A DNA stretch of 64,000 nucleotides from Pseudaquidulcibacter saccharophilus (GTDB lineage Bacteria > Pseudomonadota > Alphaproteobacteria > Caulobacterales > Aquidulcibacteraceae): positions 1 through 64,000 of the forward strand of contig NZ_JAHWUS010000003.1 of assembly GCF_019455445.1 (NCBI RefSeq), written 5' to 3'. Below are positions 27,997 through 37,644 of this stretch, piece after piece. The notes under the pieces were generated by a model. The model had not been told where the DNA came from, ran no database searches, and worked only from the letters and a program-made list of their open reading frames with translations. Both the position numbers and the translations under genes were made by a program. The first letter of the stretch is position 1. The number at the start of each line of letters is the position of its first letter.

Positions 27997-29382
27997 ATGA
28001 AAAATCTTGCAGAATTTATTACTTCCGATGCGGATGGCGATCTAATCCCTATCAAAGCCTTCAAAACTGATGAATTTAATGCCTATCTTGAAAAGGCACC
28101 AGAAGCAGAGAAAAATCTTCTGAATATCGATGGCTTTAAAGCGGGTTTTGGGAAAATATATCTTTTTAAAAATTCCAAAGGCTTGGTAACCAAAGTCTAT
28201 CTTGGTTTAGGGGATGAGTTTAGTGCCAATTCCTTTGGTGCATTGGTAAAATCATTGCCAAAGGGGGAATATGAGATTGTCTCCAACATTCCTAAAAACC
28301 AACTTGATAATGTTTATCTATTTTTCCTGCTTGGGGCATATGTTTTTGATAAATATAAAACAAAAACTGTCGAGGATGTAAAACTCTATTTTCCAGAAGA
28401 TGTTGACATTAAAAAAGTTCTCTTAACCGCACAGTCGGTTTGTATGGGACGCGACTTAGTTAATACGCCAACCAACGATATGGGCGTGGCAACATTGGGT
28501 GAATTTGCCATCAATCTTGCCAATGACCTTGATGCAAAGATTGAAATTATTCAAGGCGATGAATTATTAAAGCAAAACTATCCGCTTGTTCATGCTGTTG
28601 GCCGTGCAGGTGCGGATGAGCCACGCCTTATCATTCTTCATAAGGCAAAAGTTGGTGCGCCAAAGGTTGCAATAGTTGGTAAAGGTGTAGTCTTTGACAC
28701 TGGTGGCTTAAATCTTAAACCAGGTTCATCAATGGGTTTGATGAAAAAGGATATGGGCGGTTCGGCATGTGCGTTGGCCGCGTTCCGTATTCTTTGTGGG
28801 CTTGGACTTGATATTGATCTTAAATGTTATGTGCCGATTGTTGAAAATTCAGTCTCTGGCAATTCAATGCGCCCAGGCGACATTATAACGTCTCGCAAGG
28901 GCATAAGTGTTGAAATTGATAACACTGATGCAGAGGGTCGCCTTATCCTTGCAGACGCCCTTACACGTGCTTCAGAAGATGGTAATGAATTGATATTTGA
29001 CTTTGCGACATTAACCGGTGCTGCAAGGGTGGCACTCGGCCCAGATTTACCGCCATTTTATACAAAATCGCAAAAATTGGCGAATGAAATCAAATCCGCA
29101 TCGGACAAGGTAATTGATCCATTGTGGCAAATGCCGCTTTGGGATGCCTATATTGATGACTTTGATACCCAAAATGCCGATATGAAGAATTCAGGTGGTG
29201 GGTTTGCGGGCTCAATTACTGCGGCGTTATTTTTGCAAAAATTTGTTGATGCTCCTGAATGGGTTCACTTCGATGTTTATTGTTGGAATCCAAAAGATAA
29301 ACCTGCACGTCCAATGGGTGGTGAAATTCAAGCAGTACGTTCGGTTGTAGAGGTGATAAAGAATCGTTTTTCGTGTGGATAA
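27997..29382 (+). CDS. Leucyl aminopeptidase family protein (M17)
   Basis: This is a two-metal cytosolic aminopeptidase that removes N-terminal residues from peptides. The C-terminal catalytic domain shows VGKGVVFDTGGLNLKP (first lysine and aspartates), the bicarbonate and catalytic signature NTDAEGRLILADAL, and GSITAALFLQKFV. The N-terminal domain (about 1-150) is divergent, as usual. The length of 461 residues is at the short end of the family, similar to alphaproteobacterial PepA-like proteins that neighbour an NlpC/P60 gene, as here. Confidence 0.93.
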   Translation: MKNLAEFITSDADGDLIPIKAFKTDEFNAYLEKAPEAEKNLLNIDGFKAGFGKIYLFKNSKGLVTKVYLGLGDEFSANSFGALVKSLPKGEYEIVSNIPKNQLDNVYLFFLLGAYVFDKYKTKTVEDVKLYFPEDVDIKKVLLTAQSVCMGRDLVNTPTNDMGVATLGEFAINLANDLDAKIEIIQGDELLKQNYPLVHAVGRAGADEPRLIILHKAKVGAPKVAIVGKGVVFDTGGLNLKPGSSMGLMKKDMGGSACALAAFRILCGLGLDIDLKCYVPIVENSVSGNSMRPGDIITSRKGISVEIDNTDAEGRLILADALTRASEDGNELIFDFATLTGAARVALGPDLPPFYTKSQKLANEIKSASDKVIDPLWQMPLWDAYIDDFDTQNADMKNSGGGFAGSITAALFLQKFVDAPEWVHFDVYCWNPKDKPARPMGGEIQAVRSVVEVIKNRFSCG

Positions 29383-29486
29383 CTGAAAAAAGATTCAAAA
29401 ATTTGCCCGAATTTTGCATTGACTCTTTGATAGACTCTTGAATCGAAACGCAAATCAGATTCTGATTCGGGTATAGAGAGATTAAG

Positions 29487-29897
29487 ATGGCAAGCATAAC
29501 CGAAACCGAATCACGACAAGCCCTAGATTTATGGCGCAACATCACTTCGCAGACCATCCATTCTGATGGTCCGGATTTAACTGCCCGTCAGACGGCGCTT
29601 TTGCTGACTATTCATCTTGATGAGGAGAAGCACACGGTTCGTGGTCTTTCCAAACGCCTTGGTTTGCAGAAGCCGGCAATTGTGCGCGCGCTTGATTCCT
29701 TGCAGGCGTTAAACCTTATTCGTCGGGTGCGCGATCCAAATGATGGGCGCAATATTTTTATCGAGCCGACTAATAATGGGGCGCAAAAATTGGGTCAGAT
29801 TGCATCGTCAATTGCGCAAAAGCTTACATCATTGCATGTCCTTTATGGTGCAAATGATTTGGACTTTCCGCTTGAGGCAGCCAATAGTTTCAACTAG
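29487..29897 (+). CDS. MarR-family transcriptional regulator
   Basis: This 136-residue winged-helix repressor has its DNA-binding part at about 45-110 (TVRGLSKRLGLQKPAIVRALDSLQ as recognition helix, RRVRDPNDGRNIFIEPT as wing). It stands between the aminopeptidase and NlpC/P60 genes, nine bases before the latter, so it is probably in the same unit. The region before it holds the palindromic-looking AATCAGATTCTGATTC (from about 29453), which could be its own operator. Ligand unknown. Confidence 0.88.
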   Translation: MASITETESRQALDLWRNITSQTIHSDGPDLTARQTALLLTIHLDEEKHTVRGLSKRLGLQKPAIVRALDSLQALNLIRRVRDPNDGRNIFIEPTNNGAQKLGQIASSIAQKLTSLHVLYGANDLDFPLEAANSFN

Positions 29898-29905
29898 ACT
29901 ATGGT

Positions 29906-30766
29906 ATGTCTGAAACAATAAAACTCGATAAAAATACCAATCCTTACCGTGATGATTTGGCGGCAGAAAAGCTAAAAGGCTTGGTTGATGCCACGAAATT
30001 TATAACACCAATAACCAAGCAGATTGTTACGGGTTCGGCATCGGTCAAATCTGCCCCTGATGATAATGCAACCCAAGTTTCAGAAGCGCTTTGCAGCGAT
30101 ATTTTTGAAATATATGACGAAATCAATGGTTATGCTTGGGGGCAAGTGGGGCGCAATGATTATGTTGGTTATATAAAAACCAATGCCTTAACCGATGAGA
30201 TAATCACCCCAAATCGTAAAATCCGTGCGCTTCGTACCTATGGCTTTTCAATTCCCAAAGTTCAGGGGATGGTGCTTTCCCAATTATCAATGAATGCACA
30301 GGTATTTGCCACCGATGAAATTGAAAACGGCTATGTAAATTGTGGTCGTCATGGCTGGATTTATGAAAAACATCTTGCAAAACTTGATGAATATTATCCT
30401 GATCCTGCTGAGGTTGCCAAACTATTCCTTAATGCGCCATATTATTGGGGTGGTGTTCAATCCTATGGGCTTGATTGCTCTGGCCTTGTGGAGACTTCGT
30501 TTGCCGCGTGTGGGATAAAGCTACCACGTGATGCCTATATGCAAGAAAAATGCGGGCAAGAAGTTACGATAAAGGATGATTTATCTTGCTTAAAGCGAAA
30601 TGATTTAATTTTTTGGAAGGGGCATGTCGGCATAATGATTGATGCTGATAATTTTATCCATTCAAATGCTTTTCATATGTGTGTCGCAATAGAGCCTTTA
30701 AAGATTGCGCAAGAACGCTATGAAAAAAGTGATCTTCCAATAAGATCAATAAGAAGGGTTATGTAG
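29906..30766 (+). CDS. NlpC/P60 (C40) peptidase with SH3-like domains
   Basis: The 286-residue protein has two SH3-like bacterial domains (about 40-95 and 100-155) and a C-terminal NlpC/P60 domain. The catalytic cysteine lies in SYGLDCSGLV (about 194) and the histidine in WKGHVGIMID. Such enzymes cut gamma-D-Glu-diaminopimelate bonds of murein peptides. No signal peptide is visible, so it may act on cytoplasmic murein tripeptides during recycling, as proposed for similar proteins next to M17 aminopeptidases. The next gene starts on the last base of its stop codon. Confidence 0.9.
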   Translation: MSETIKLDKNTNPYRDDLAAEKLKGLVDATKFITPITKQIVTGSASVKSAPDDNATQVSEALCSDIFEIYDEINGYAWGQVGRNDYVGYIKTNALTDEIITPNRKIRALRTYGFSIPKVQGMVLSQLSMNAQVFATDEIENGYVNCGRHGWIYEKHLAKLDEYYPDPAEVAKLFLNAPYYWGGVQSYGLDCSGLVETSFAACGIKLPRDAYMQEKCGQEVTIKDDLSCLKRNDLIFWKGHVGIMIDADNFIHSNAFHMCVAIEPLKIAQERYEKSDLPIRSIRRVM

Positions 30767-31059
30767 TGGCGGTCATCTATGTTACGATATTGACCTATGT
30801 AAAACCACTCGAAGAAATTGATGCGGCGCTTTCAGCACATATTGAATGGCTGAATAAAAATTATGACGACGGGGTTTTTATTGCCTCTGGCCGTCGTATT
30901 CCACGCAATGGCGGGGTTATTCTGGCAAAAGGCGAGTGTTTAGAAGACATAAACGCGGTTATGCAACAAGACCCATTTCATCTTATGGGGCTTGCCACAC
31001 ATGAAATCTTTCCATTCGAAGCAAGTAAGGCGATTGATGGCCTAAGCTCAATTTTATGA
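30766..31059 (+). CDS. YciI-family protein
   Basis: The 97-residue ferredoxin-like alpha+beta protein is of the YciI type. It shows the HIEWL histidine (residues 27-31), the ASGRRIPRNGGVILA stretch and a PFHLMGLATHEIFPF end, matching the presumed active-site His/Asp region. It starts with GTG overlapping the preceding stop (TAGTG), which implies coupled translation with the NlpC/P60 gene. YciI proteins have been suggested to act as small hydrolases or dehalogenase-like enzymes; the true role is unknown. Its 3' end overlaps the convergent NUDIX gene by six bases. Confidence 0.85.
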   Translation: MAVIYVTILTYVKPLEEIDAALSAHIEWLNKNYDDGVFIASGRRIPRNGGVILAKGECLEDINAVMQQDPFHLMGLATHEIFPFEASKAIDGLSSIL

Positions 31060-31638
31060 TTTGAAAATTTTTAACATTGCATATTGCAAAAGCATTATGG
31101 TTTTCATGTCTTGAATTTCATTGTTTTCAAGCATTTTAACCGCTACTTTAAACGGCATTTCGATAACTTCGATTTCTTCACCTTCATCTTCAAGTCCACC
31201 ACCATCGGAGACCTTATCTTTGTCTGTATATTCGCCAATGAAGAAAATTGTTTTCGACTTTAATGCGCCCGGGCTTGCAAAAGCATCATAGATTTTTTCA
31301 ACCTTGGAAATTAGAAAGCCAGTTTCCTCTTCAATTTCCTCAAGGATGCGTTTTTCTGGTGACATACCATCTAAAAGCCCTGCAGGTGTTTCGAGCAGTG
31401 CAGCCTCATGTCCATTTAAAAAGCATGGCACACGTAATTGTTTAATTAAAATTATGGTCTGCTTTTGCAAATTATAGAGCAAAATTGTTGCGGCATCACC
31501 GCAATCATAAACTTCACGCATTTGCGGCTGCCATGTGCCATCATTGCGTTGGTATTCAATATCATAACGATCAAGTTGGAAATGATTATCTGATAATTTG
31601 GTAATTTTTTTGATTTTTACGCGTGATTTAAGAGACAT
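31054..31638 (-). CDS. NUDIX hydrolase (NudK/YffH-like)
   Basis: This 194-residue NUDIX enzyme is most like the GDP-mannose/ADP-sugar pyrophosphatases of the YffH group. The Nudix box is GLLDGMSPEKRILEEIEEETGF, split here as G-L-L-D-G-M and R-I-L-E-E-I-E-E-E-T-G-F, around residues 90-111. The metal-binding glutamates are kept, although the usual first glutamate is replaced by serine. The upstream GDAATILLYN and the downstream FASPGA stretch are typical of the YffH/AdpP branch. It is convergent with the YciI gene and followed in transcription by nothing obvious. Confidence 0.87.
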   Translation of the reverse strand: MSLKSRVKIKKITKLSDNHFQLDRYDIEYQRNDGTWQPQMREVYDCGDAATILLYNLQKQTIILIKQLRVPCFLNGHEAALLETPAGLLDGMSPEKRILEEIEEETGFLISKVEKIYDAFASPGALKSKTIFFIGEYTDKDKVSDGGGLEDEGEEIEVIEMPFKVAVKMLENNEIQDMKTIMLLQYAMLKIFKS

Positions 31639-31665
31639 TTTATAACCGTTATTGTTCTTATATTA

Positions 31666-32307
31666 TTACTTGCGAAGAATAATGTGGGTCGCATTTTCTG
31701 TTATATCTCTTTTTGCAACTACAAACCCAAGAGCTGGAATGTTTATATCATTAAACATTTCCTCCCCACTTCCAAGAAAGACAGGCGAAATTGCAAGATG
31801 TAATTCATCGACCAAGCCAGCTTGTAAATATTGCCTAACCGTGGAAACGCCACCGGCAATTTTAACATTCTTTCCATTCGATAGTGCTTTTGCTTTTTCA
31901 AGTGCAGAAATAATGCCATCAGATATAAAATAGAATGTTGTGCCACCCTCCATTTCAATTGGCGCACGTGGATAATGGGTTAGAATAAAAGTTGGTGCAT
32001 GATATGGTGGATTATCTCCCCACCAACCACGCCATTCGGAATCTGACCATTCACCACGTTCAGGTGTGAACATGTTTCGCCCCATAATGAATGCGCCGCA
32101 TTCGGCCATTGATTGGATAGCATAGTCATTATCGATGCCTTCTAAACCGCCTTCTTTGCCAATCATTTTGTGAAACATTTGGGTGGCGCGCAACCAATTG
32201 TGCAGTCCCGTTCCATTTTCACCAATTGGGTTTATAAGGCTTTGGTTAATGCCAGCGCCATAACCATCTAGAGAAATTGAAAATCCTGATACGATAATTT
32301 TTGTCAT
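31666..32307 (-). CDS. Dihydrofolate reductase family protein (RibD C-terminal-like)
   Basis: This 213-residue protein has the fold shared by dihydrofolate reductase and the RibD reductase domain. It begins MTKIIVSGFSISLDGYGAG and has AFIMGRNMFTPERG (about 92-105), GGTTFYFISDG, and NVKIAGGVSTVRQYLQAGLVDELHLAISPVFLG, the conserved NADPH-binding and dimer region. The family acts in reduction of pteridine-like or other small substrates, but the substrate is unknown. It lies 27 bases upstream of the NUDIX gene, so the two may form an operon. Confidence 0.87.
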   Translation of the reverse strand: MTKIIVSGFSISLDGYGAGINQSLINPIGENGTGLHNWLRATQMFHKMIGKEGGLEGIDNDYAIQSMAECGAFIMGRNMFTPERGEWSDSEWRGWWGDNPPYHAPTFILTHYPRAPIEMEGGTTFYFISDGIISALEKAKALSNGKNVKIAGGVSTVRQYLQAGLVDELHLAISPVFLGSGEEMFNDINIPALGFVVAKRDITENATHIILRK

Positions 32308-32422
32308 CTGCCGCTCCAGTACAAATCGCAGGCTAATATTTTTATAGTCAGATGTATAGGCTCAATATTATTCCAAATTCCTGAACAGGGAGCAGAGTGA
32401 CAAAATTTGGATTTAAGTAAAA

Positions 32423-32499
32423 TGGCGCACCCGAGACGATTCGAACGTCCGACCAACGCCTTCGGAGGGCGCTACTCTATCCAGCTGAGCTACGGGTGC
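32423..32499 (-). tRNA. tRNA-Arg (anticodon CCG)
   Basis: The minus strand folds as a cloverleaf: acceptor GCACCCG/CGGGTGC, D-arm GCTCAGCTGGATAGAG, anticodon stem GCGCC/GGCGT around CTCCGAA with anticodon CCG, T-arm ACGTTCGAATCGT, discriminator G and encoded CCA. It reads arginine CGG codons. Confidence 0.95.
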
Positions 32500-32916
32500 G
32501 TTGTGGCGGTTAATAATGGAAAATAGAATATAGGGCAAGGGGTGTAACAGAGGTTTGCCCCAGGGCTAATTAAATTAACTTTTTTAATTATAATTGGAAT
32601 CTTGTCCAAACAGTTGGCGTTTAGCCCAAAGATTCTGTTGTTTAATCCTTTTCCCTTATTAAAATTATTGGTTTGTAACAATGGTGTTACAAATCTGAAA
32701 AAAATCGCTGTTTCCTTAAAGTGTTGATTATATTTATTAAAAATGATGAAAAATCATATATGTTAAATACATTTTTATGATTTCAAGGAGCTTTTAAACC
32801 ACCCGTCACAAAAACTACATCTCGCAAAAGTATACGCCCCGCTGTGTAGCCAAGGTTACATTTTTCTAGTCAGAAAACGTGTTTTTGCATTCTGACTTGT
32901 GAAGGGGAACTTAATT
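32500..32916. other. 417-bp AT-rich leader region before a TonB receptor
   Basis: No gene is seen. The region separates tRNA-Arg from the receptor at 32917 and should hold the receptor promoter and a long leader. At 32743-32757 there is an inverted repeat ATGAT-GAAAA-ATCAT. A hairpin sits at 32868-32897, directly before the ribosome-binding site. The remainder is rich in A and T with no open frame of note. Confidence 0.5.
32868..32897 (+). promoter_or_regulatory. Leader hairpin just upstream of the receptor ribosome-binding site
   Basis: AGTCAGAA (32868-32875) pairs perfectly with TTCTGACT (32890-32897), and the loop contains a further AAAAC/GTTTT complement. It ends four bases before the AAGGGGA ribosome-binding site of the receptor, so it could influence translation or mRNA stability. 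That role is inference. Confidence 0.5.
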
Positions 32917-35316
32917 ATGATTAAGAAGAAATTATTATCTGGGCTTTCGCTTTCAGCAATTATTTTATTGTCTGCTGGGCTTGCTCATGCTGAAGATGTA
33001 AAGGCAAATGCGGCTGATGTAACCGCAAGTGCCCCAAATGATGTTGTAATTGTTACCGCTACTAAGCGTGAAACCAACCTACAACAGACACCAATCGCGA
33101 TTTCAGTTCTAAGCCAAACCACAATGGCAAACCGCCACGTTCTAAGCCTTTTAGATTTGGCAGACGGTGGCATCCCATCTTTGCGTGTTGCAACTTTTGA
33201 AGCGCGCCAATCGGCACTAACTGTTGGTATTCGTGGTATCGTTCCTTTTGACGCGAACCAAACAGCACGTGACCAAGGCGTTGGTATTTATCTTGATGGC
33301 ATCTATCTTGGTCGCCAACAAGGTTTGAATGCGGCATTATTTGATATTGCACGTGTAGAAGTTTTGCGTGGCCCACAAGGTACATTATTTGGTCGTAACA
33401 CCGAAGGCGGCGCGGTAAGCATTATTTCAAAAGAACCAACTGGTGAATTTGGTGGACGTATTAGCGGCGGTATGGGCAATTTTGGTAGCCATACAATGCA
33501 AGCACACGTGAACCTTCCTGAATATCAAGGTGTTTCAATTAAAATTGACGCCCTTCAGGAGCATCAAGACGCATTTGTTAAAAACAGCCTTGCAGGTCAA
33601 GCGGGCTGGGGTCAATATGACCGTTCTGGTGGCCACATTGCTGCAAAATGGCACCCAACAGATGATTTCACTGCAACTTTGTCTTATGATCGTACAATCG
33701 ATAAAAACACGCCTTTCTATAGCCAATTAATCAACTACAACCCAAACAATTTGCCGGTTGCAACTTTGGCACAAATTAATGCCAATGGTGGTAAATTGCC
33801 ATCTGGTTATATTGCACCATTATCGCCATTAGTTGTCGTAAGCGGCAAAGACAGAATGAGCGTTTCTGATATTGGCGTTCCTCAACAACCAAGTGTTGAC
33901 GAAACCCAAGGCTGGTCAGCAAATTTAAAATATAAAATCAATCCTGATATTGAATTCCGTTCTATCACTGGCGCGCGTATTGTTGATACTGATCAGTGGG
34001 ATAACTCTGGTGGTGCACACAGAACTGTGTTCCTTCCAAATGCTAACTTCAGCCGTTATTCATTGTCATTCCTAAAGCAGCACCAATTTAGCCAAGAATT
34101 CCAATTGGTTGGTAAAACTAGTGACATTGATTGGGTATTGGGTGCTTATTACTTCACTGAACATGTTCAGGAGCAAGCGGCAACACCAACCACCAATAAA
34201 TGGAATGCTGATGGCACTGGTTACACAATCAATAGCGAAACCGTTTCTGGTACAGTGACTTCAGGCAACCAAGGTTGGGCATGGGGTCAACAATTCTTGC
34301 AACGCGCAAGCTATGCTGATGCGAAAAGCTATGCTGGTTTTGGTCAGATGACATATACCCCAGCTTCTTTGGATAAATTGCACATCACACTTGGCGGTCG
34401 TTATACCAAAGACAAACGTGATGGCGTACTTTATATGGTTTCTGGTGTAAAAACCAACTATACCTTTAATTATGACAAATCACGCTTTGACCCATTGGCA
34501 ATCTTTGCTTATGACCTTGCAAAAGATGTCAATGTTTATGCGAAATATTCAACTGGCTACCGCGCTGGTGGTGCAAACGATCGTTCTCAAAACTTCAGAT
34601 CTTTTGACGCGGAAACAGTAAAAGCATACGAAGTTGGTTCAAAGATGGAATTCTTTGATCATTCAGTTCGTTTAAACCTTGCTGCATATGCAATGGACCG
34701 TAAGGGTACACAAACCGACTTTGATAACGTTGATACCAACCCATACCTACCTGGTACAACAACCCCGAACCCAACCTTTAACCTTCATACCGAAGAAACC
34801 GTTAATGCGCCGGGTGTTTCAAAAATTCGTGGTTTCGAAGCTGATTTGAATTACCGTCCAATTGATAACCTAACTTTGGGTCTATCTTATGCTTATACAG
34901 ACGTGAAAGTTCCGGCTACTATGAATACATTGTTGGCAACCCCTGCATTGTATCAAGTATATACCGTGTTCACGCCTAAAAATGCCGGCTCGTTCAATGT
35001 TGATTACAGACAGCCTGTATTCAATAACGGTACCGACTTTACTGCGCACTTGGATGCAAACTATGCCGATGGTCAATACAGCTTCCAAAACGAGTCTGTA
35101 AAAACTGATGACAGCTTTGTTGTGAATGCGCGTCTTGCCCTTACCAACATTCCAATGAATGCGGGTACTACTGCTACAATTTCATTGTGGTCTCGTAACT
35201 TGCTTGATGAAACCCATGTTTACCGTGTTTCTGGCGCAAATGCTAAGACCCTTGGTTATTATGGAAACTTCAATCCTCCTCGTACCTTTGGTATCGAAGG
35301 AACTTTGAATTTCTAA
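32917..35316 (+). CDS. TonB-dependent receptor
   Basis: This outer membrane receptor of about 799 residues starts at the ATG at 32917, behind a strong AAGGGGAA site; a GTG at 32899 overlaps that site and is rejected. The signal peptide ends AGLAHA-ED. The TonB box-like DVVIVTATKRETNLQQTPIAI leads into the plug (RGIVPFDANQ, RVEVLRGPQGTLFGRNTEGGAVSII). The barrel ends GTLNF with a terminal aromatic residue. Codon use is enriched in AAC, TTC and ACC, as in gap, pointing to high expression. The receptor belongs to the broad group with RxxxLQQTPIAI plugs used for carbohydrate or other nutrient uptake; the substrate is not known, and there is no partner gene beside it. Confidence 0.9.
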   Translation: MIKKKLLSGLSLSAIILLSAGLAHAEDVKANAADVTASAPNDVVIVTATKRETNLQQTPIAISVLSQTTMANRHVLSLLDLADGGIPSLRVATFEARQSALTVGIRGIVPFDANQTARDQGVGIYLDGIYLGRQQGLNAALFDIARVEVLRGPQGTLFGRNTEGGAVSIISKEPTGEFGGRISGGMGNFGSHTMQAHVNLPEYQGVSIKIDALQEHQDAFVKNSLAGQAGWGQYDRSGGHIAAKWHPTDDFTATLSYDRTIDKNTPFYSQLINYNPNNLPVATLAQINANGGKLPSGYIAPLSPLVVVSGKDRMSVSDIGVPQQPSVDETQGWSANLKYKINPDIEFRSITGARIVDTDQWDNSGGAHRTVFLPNANFSRYSLSFLKQHQFSQEFQLVGKTSDIDWVLGAYYFTEHVQEQAATPTTNKWNADGTGYTINSETVSGTVTSGNQGWAWGQQFLQRASYADAKSYAGFGQMTYTPASLDKLHITLGGRYTKDKRDGVLYMVSGVKTNYTFNYDKSRFDPLAIFAYDLAKDVNVYAKYSTGYRAGGANDRSQNFRSFDAETVKAYEVGSKMEFFDHSVRLNLAAYAMDRKGTQTDFDNVDTNPYLPGTTTPNPTFNLHTEETVNAPGVSKIRGFEADLNYRPIDNLTLGLSYAYTDVKVPATMNTLLATPALYQVYTVFTPKNAGSFNVDYRQPVFNNGTDFTAHLDANYADGQYSFQNESVKTDDSFVVNARLALTNIPMNAGTTATISLWSRNLLDETHVYRVSGANAKTLGYYGNFNPPRTFGIEGTLNF

Positions 35317-35336
35317 ACTCCTCTCCCCCCAAAGAT

Positions 35337-35370
35337 AAAAAAGGCGACTGTGAAAACGGTCGCCTTTTTT
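35337..35370 (+). terminator. Rho-independent terminator after the receptor
   Basis: AAAAAAGGCGAC (35337-35348) pairs with GTCGCCTTTTTT (35359-35370) around a ten-base loop. It closes the receptor transcript and can also act on argG, which converges on it. Confidence 0.9.
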
Positions 35371-35432
35371 TATTTTATTATTGCTTATAAAGCGGAACTA
35401 TCCGCCGAACTCGCAGTTAATTATTGTTATGC

Positions 35433-36680
35433 TTAGCTATTCTTGCCTAAGCGTTGATCACGCCATGCGGCAATCCGGAGGCGCAACGCATTAAGTTTGA
35501 TGAAACCCTCGGCATCGGCTTGGTTATAACCGCCGGCTGCATCAAAGCCCACCAATTCTTTGTTATACAGTGAATATGGTGATGAGCGACCTTGAACATA
35601 AACGCCGCCTTTATAGATTTTCAATTTAACTTCACCGCAAACAGGTTCTTGTGATGCGTCAATTGCCGCCTGAAGCATTAGGCGTTCAGGGGTAAACCAC
35701 ATACCATTATAAATAAGGGTTGCATATTTTGGCATTAGTTCGTCTTTTAGATGCATTGCGCCACGGTCAAGCGTAATTGATTCCATTGCGCGGTGTGCGG
35801 TCAAAAGAATTGTGCCACCTGGGGTTTCGTAATAGCCGCGTGATTTCATACCAACAAAGCGGTTTTCAACCAAATCAAGACCGCCAACACCATTGTCGTG
35901 ACCAATCTGGTTTAATTTAGTCAAAAGCTGTGCTGGCGACATTGCCACGCCATCAATTGCAACTGCATCGCCACGCTCAAAAGCAACAGTAATATATGTT
36001 GGTTTATCTGGCGCTTCTTCTGGCGTCATGGTGCGACGACCTTCGCGCTTAGTCACCAAATCAGGGACTGAATCTTCTGGATTCTCCAAAGCCAAACCTT
36101 CGGAAGAAGTGTGAAGCAAATTGGCATCGATTGAGAATGGTGCTTCTTGTTCTTTGCCAGCGGCAATATTAATGCCGTGTTTCTTTGCATAAGCGATAAG
36201 GTCAGGACGACCTTGGAAATCCCACTCACGCCAAGGTGCAATAACTTTTACATCCGGTTTCAAGGCGTAATAAGAAACCTCGAAACGAACTTGGTCATTG
36301 CCTTTACCGGTTGCACCGTGGCAAACTGCATCGGCACCCACAAGATTTGCAATTTCAATTTGGCGCTTTGCGATTAATGGGCGTGCAATTGATGTCCCAA
36401 GAAGATAAACACCTTCATAAACCGTATTGGCACGAAACATTGGGAATACATAATCTTTGACAAAATCTTCGCGTAAATCTTCGATAAAGACATGCTCAGG
36501 CTTAACACCCATAGCCAATGCCTTGGCACGTGCTGGCTCAATTTCTTCGCCTTGTCCTAAATCGGCGGTAAATGTTACAACTTCACAGCCATAAGTCTCT
36601 TCAAGCCATTTAAGAATAATCGAAGTATCAAGACCACCTGAATAAGCAAGAACCACGCGTTTAATTTTGTCTGATGTCAT
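35433..36680 (-). CDS. argG: Argininosuccinate synthase
   Basis: The enzyme joins citrulline and aspartate with ATP in arginine biosynthesis. The 415-residue product begins with the PP-loop motif [18 protein letters not shown] (8-25). It continues with [15 protein letters not shown], the citrulline and aspartate-binding region, and [14 protein letters not shown]. It is a single gene. Its presence with the AST catabolic genes later in the window means the organism both makes and degrades arginine. Confidence 0.97.
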   Translation of the reverse strand: MTSDKIKRVVLAYSGGLDTSIILKWLEETYGCEVVTFTADLGQGEEIEPARAKALAMGVKPEHVFIEDLREDFVKDYVFPMFRANTVYEGVYLLGTSIARPLIAKRQIEIANLVGADAVCHGATGKGNDQVRFEVSYYALKPDVKVIAPWREWDFQGRPDLIAYAKKHGINIAAGKEQEAPFSIDANLLHTSSEGLALENPEDSVPDLVTKREGRRTMTPEEAPDKPTYITVAFERGDAVAIDGVAMSPAQLLTKLNQIGHDNGVGGLDLVENRFVGMKSRGYYETPGGTILLTAHRAMESITLDRGAMHLKDELMPKYATLIYNGMWFTPERLMLQAAIDASQEPVCGEVKLKIYKGGVYVQGRSSPYSLYNKELVGFDAAGGYNQADAEGFIKLNALRLRIAAWRDQRLGKNS

Positions 36681-36812
36681 ATTACCCTCTGAACCTTAAA
36701 ATAATAGGAATGCGCCGCTGATTTAGCGAATTATAAGCGTGTTGTTAAGAACTAATGTTGCGAATAAGTGTAAAAGTTAAACTATAAAGCCAAAATAAAG
36801 GAGATTGTCCTT

Positions 36813-37460
36813 TCAACACCCTTCGGCATCTATATCCAGCTTGTTTTGGTCAAACTTCTTTTCAAGTTCCTTTGCGGTTGTTTCACCACGATAATCAAGC
36901 TCTGGAACAAGTCCAAACGTTGCATATAATGCAGAATGTGCATAATAAAGGGATTCTCGCTCACTCCTAAAAGCTGAACAAAGATAAGACTGTGAGCCGT
37001 TTCTTTTTATAATATTAATTGCTTCTTGTCGGTAATTGTTGGCATCTTCAATGCTTTTGTTATATTTGGCAACATATTCGTTACGAATACGCTTGTTATC
37101 CGCTTTTTTGATAGCATCGGCACTACATTCCAATTTGTTTTTGGCACGTATTTGTTCTTTAAATCCAGGAAATTTTGCAAGAAATGCATTGGCTGCATCA
37201 ATAGATTCTTGTTCCGTACTAAGACTTGCAAATTTAGCCAGTGACTTTTCAGTATCATCGACTTTTTGCATTAATTGTTGAAAGTTATTACAATATTCAG
37301 TGGCATTTAAGTTTGGGTTTATTGCAAGCAGACGATCCATTTCCGCTTTATTGGCCTTATATGCCAAATAAGCATCTTGGGCAGCTTTTGACTCTGCGTA
37401 AGCATTTGAAAAATTTAAAACAACAAATACAAAAATTAAAAGTCGCAGTGTAATTTTCAT
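36813..37460 (-). CDS. Secreted hypothetical protein, 215 residues
   Basis: I do not recognise a family. An N-terminal signal peptide (about 1-22, MKITLRLLIFVFVVLNFSNAYA) points to the periplasm. The mature part is helical and charged, with cysteines at EYCNNF, LECSADA, YLCSAFR and the final EGC, which could form two disulfides. The repeated ESL/LYYAHSALYA helices suggest an all-alpha bundle. It stands alone between argG and kup, in the same direction, with intergenic gaps over 130 bases on both sides. Confidence 0.7.
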   Translation of the reverse strand: MKITLRLLIFVFVVLNFSNAYAESKAAQDAYLAYKANKAEMDRLLAINPNLNATEYCNNFQQLMQKVDDTEKSLAKFASLSTEQESIDAANAFLAKFPGFKEQIRAKNKLECSADAIKKADNKRIRNEYVAKYNKSIEDANNYRQEAINIIKRNGSQSYLCSAFRSERESLYYAHSALYATFGLVPELDYRGETTAKELEKKFDQNKLDIDAEGC

Positions 37461-37557
37461 AAACCCTCACAATCAAATACCTTTACGTTCCATTTTTATG
37501 GATAGTAAATACTGTTGGTTTGGGTTTAATCTCTACATCTGTATCCAAAATGTCAAT

Positions 37558-37588
37558 AAAAATCGGAAACCACGTTTTCGGTTTTATT
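37558..37588 (-). terminator. Possible terminator after kup
   Basis: AAAAATCGGAAAC and GTTTTCGGTTTTATT can pair around a CAC loop. Read in the kup direction, the stem is followed by TTTTTATTG. Two positions pair only as wobbles on the opposite strand, so it is weaker in the kup direction than it looks. Confidence 0.35.
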
Positions 37589-37644
37589 ATCTTATTTTTC
37601 CCACATTTGCCAAGCGAGCGAAGCAAAGGCGGCAATTTGAATAA

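Noticed and set aside
32899-32916. GTG start upstream of the TonB receptor at 32917
   Set aside because: The GTG overlaps the AAGGGGA ribosome-binding site that serves the ATG at 32917, and it would place extra residues before a good signal peptide.
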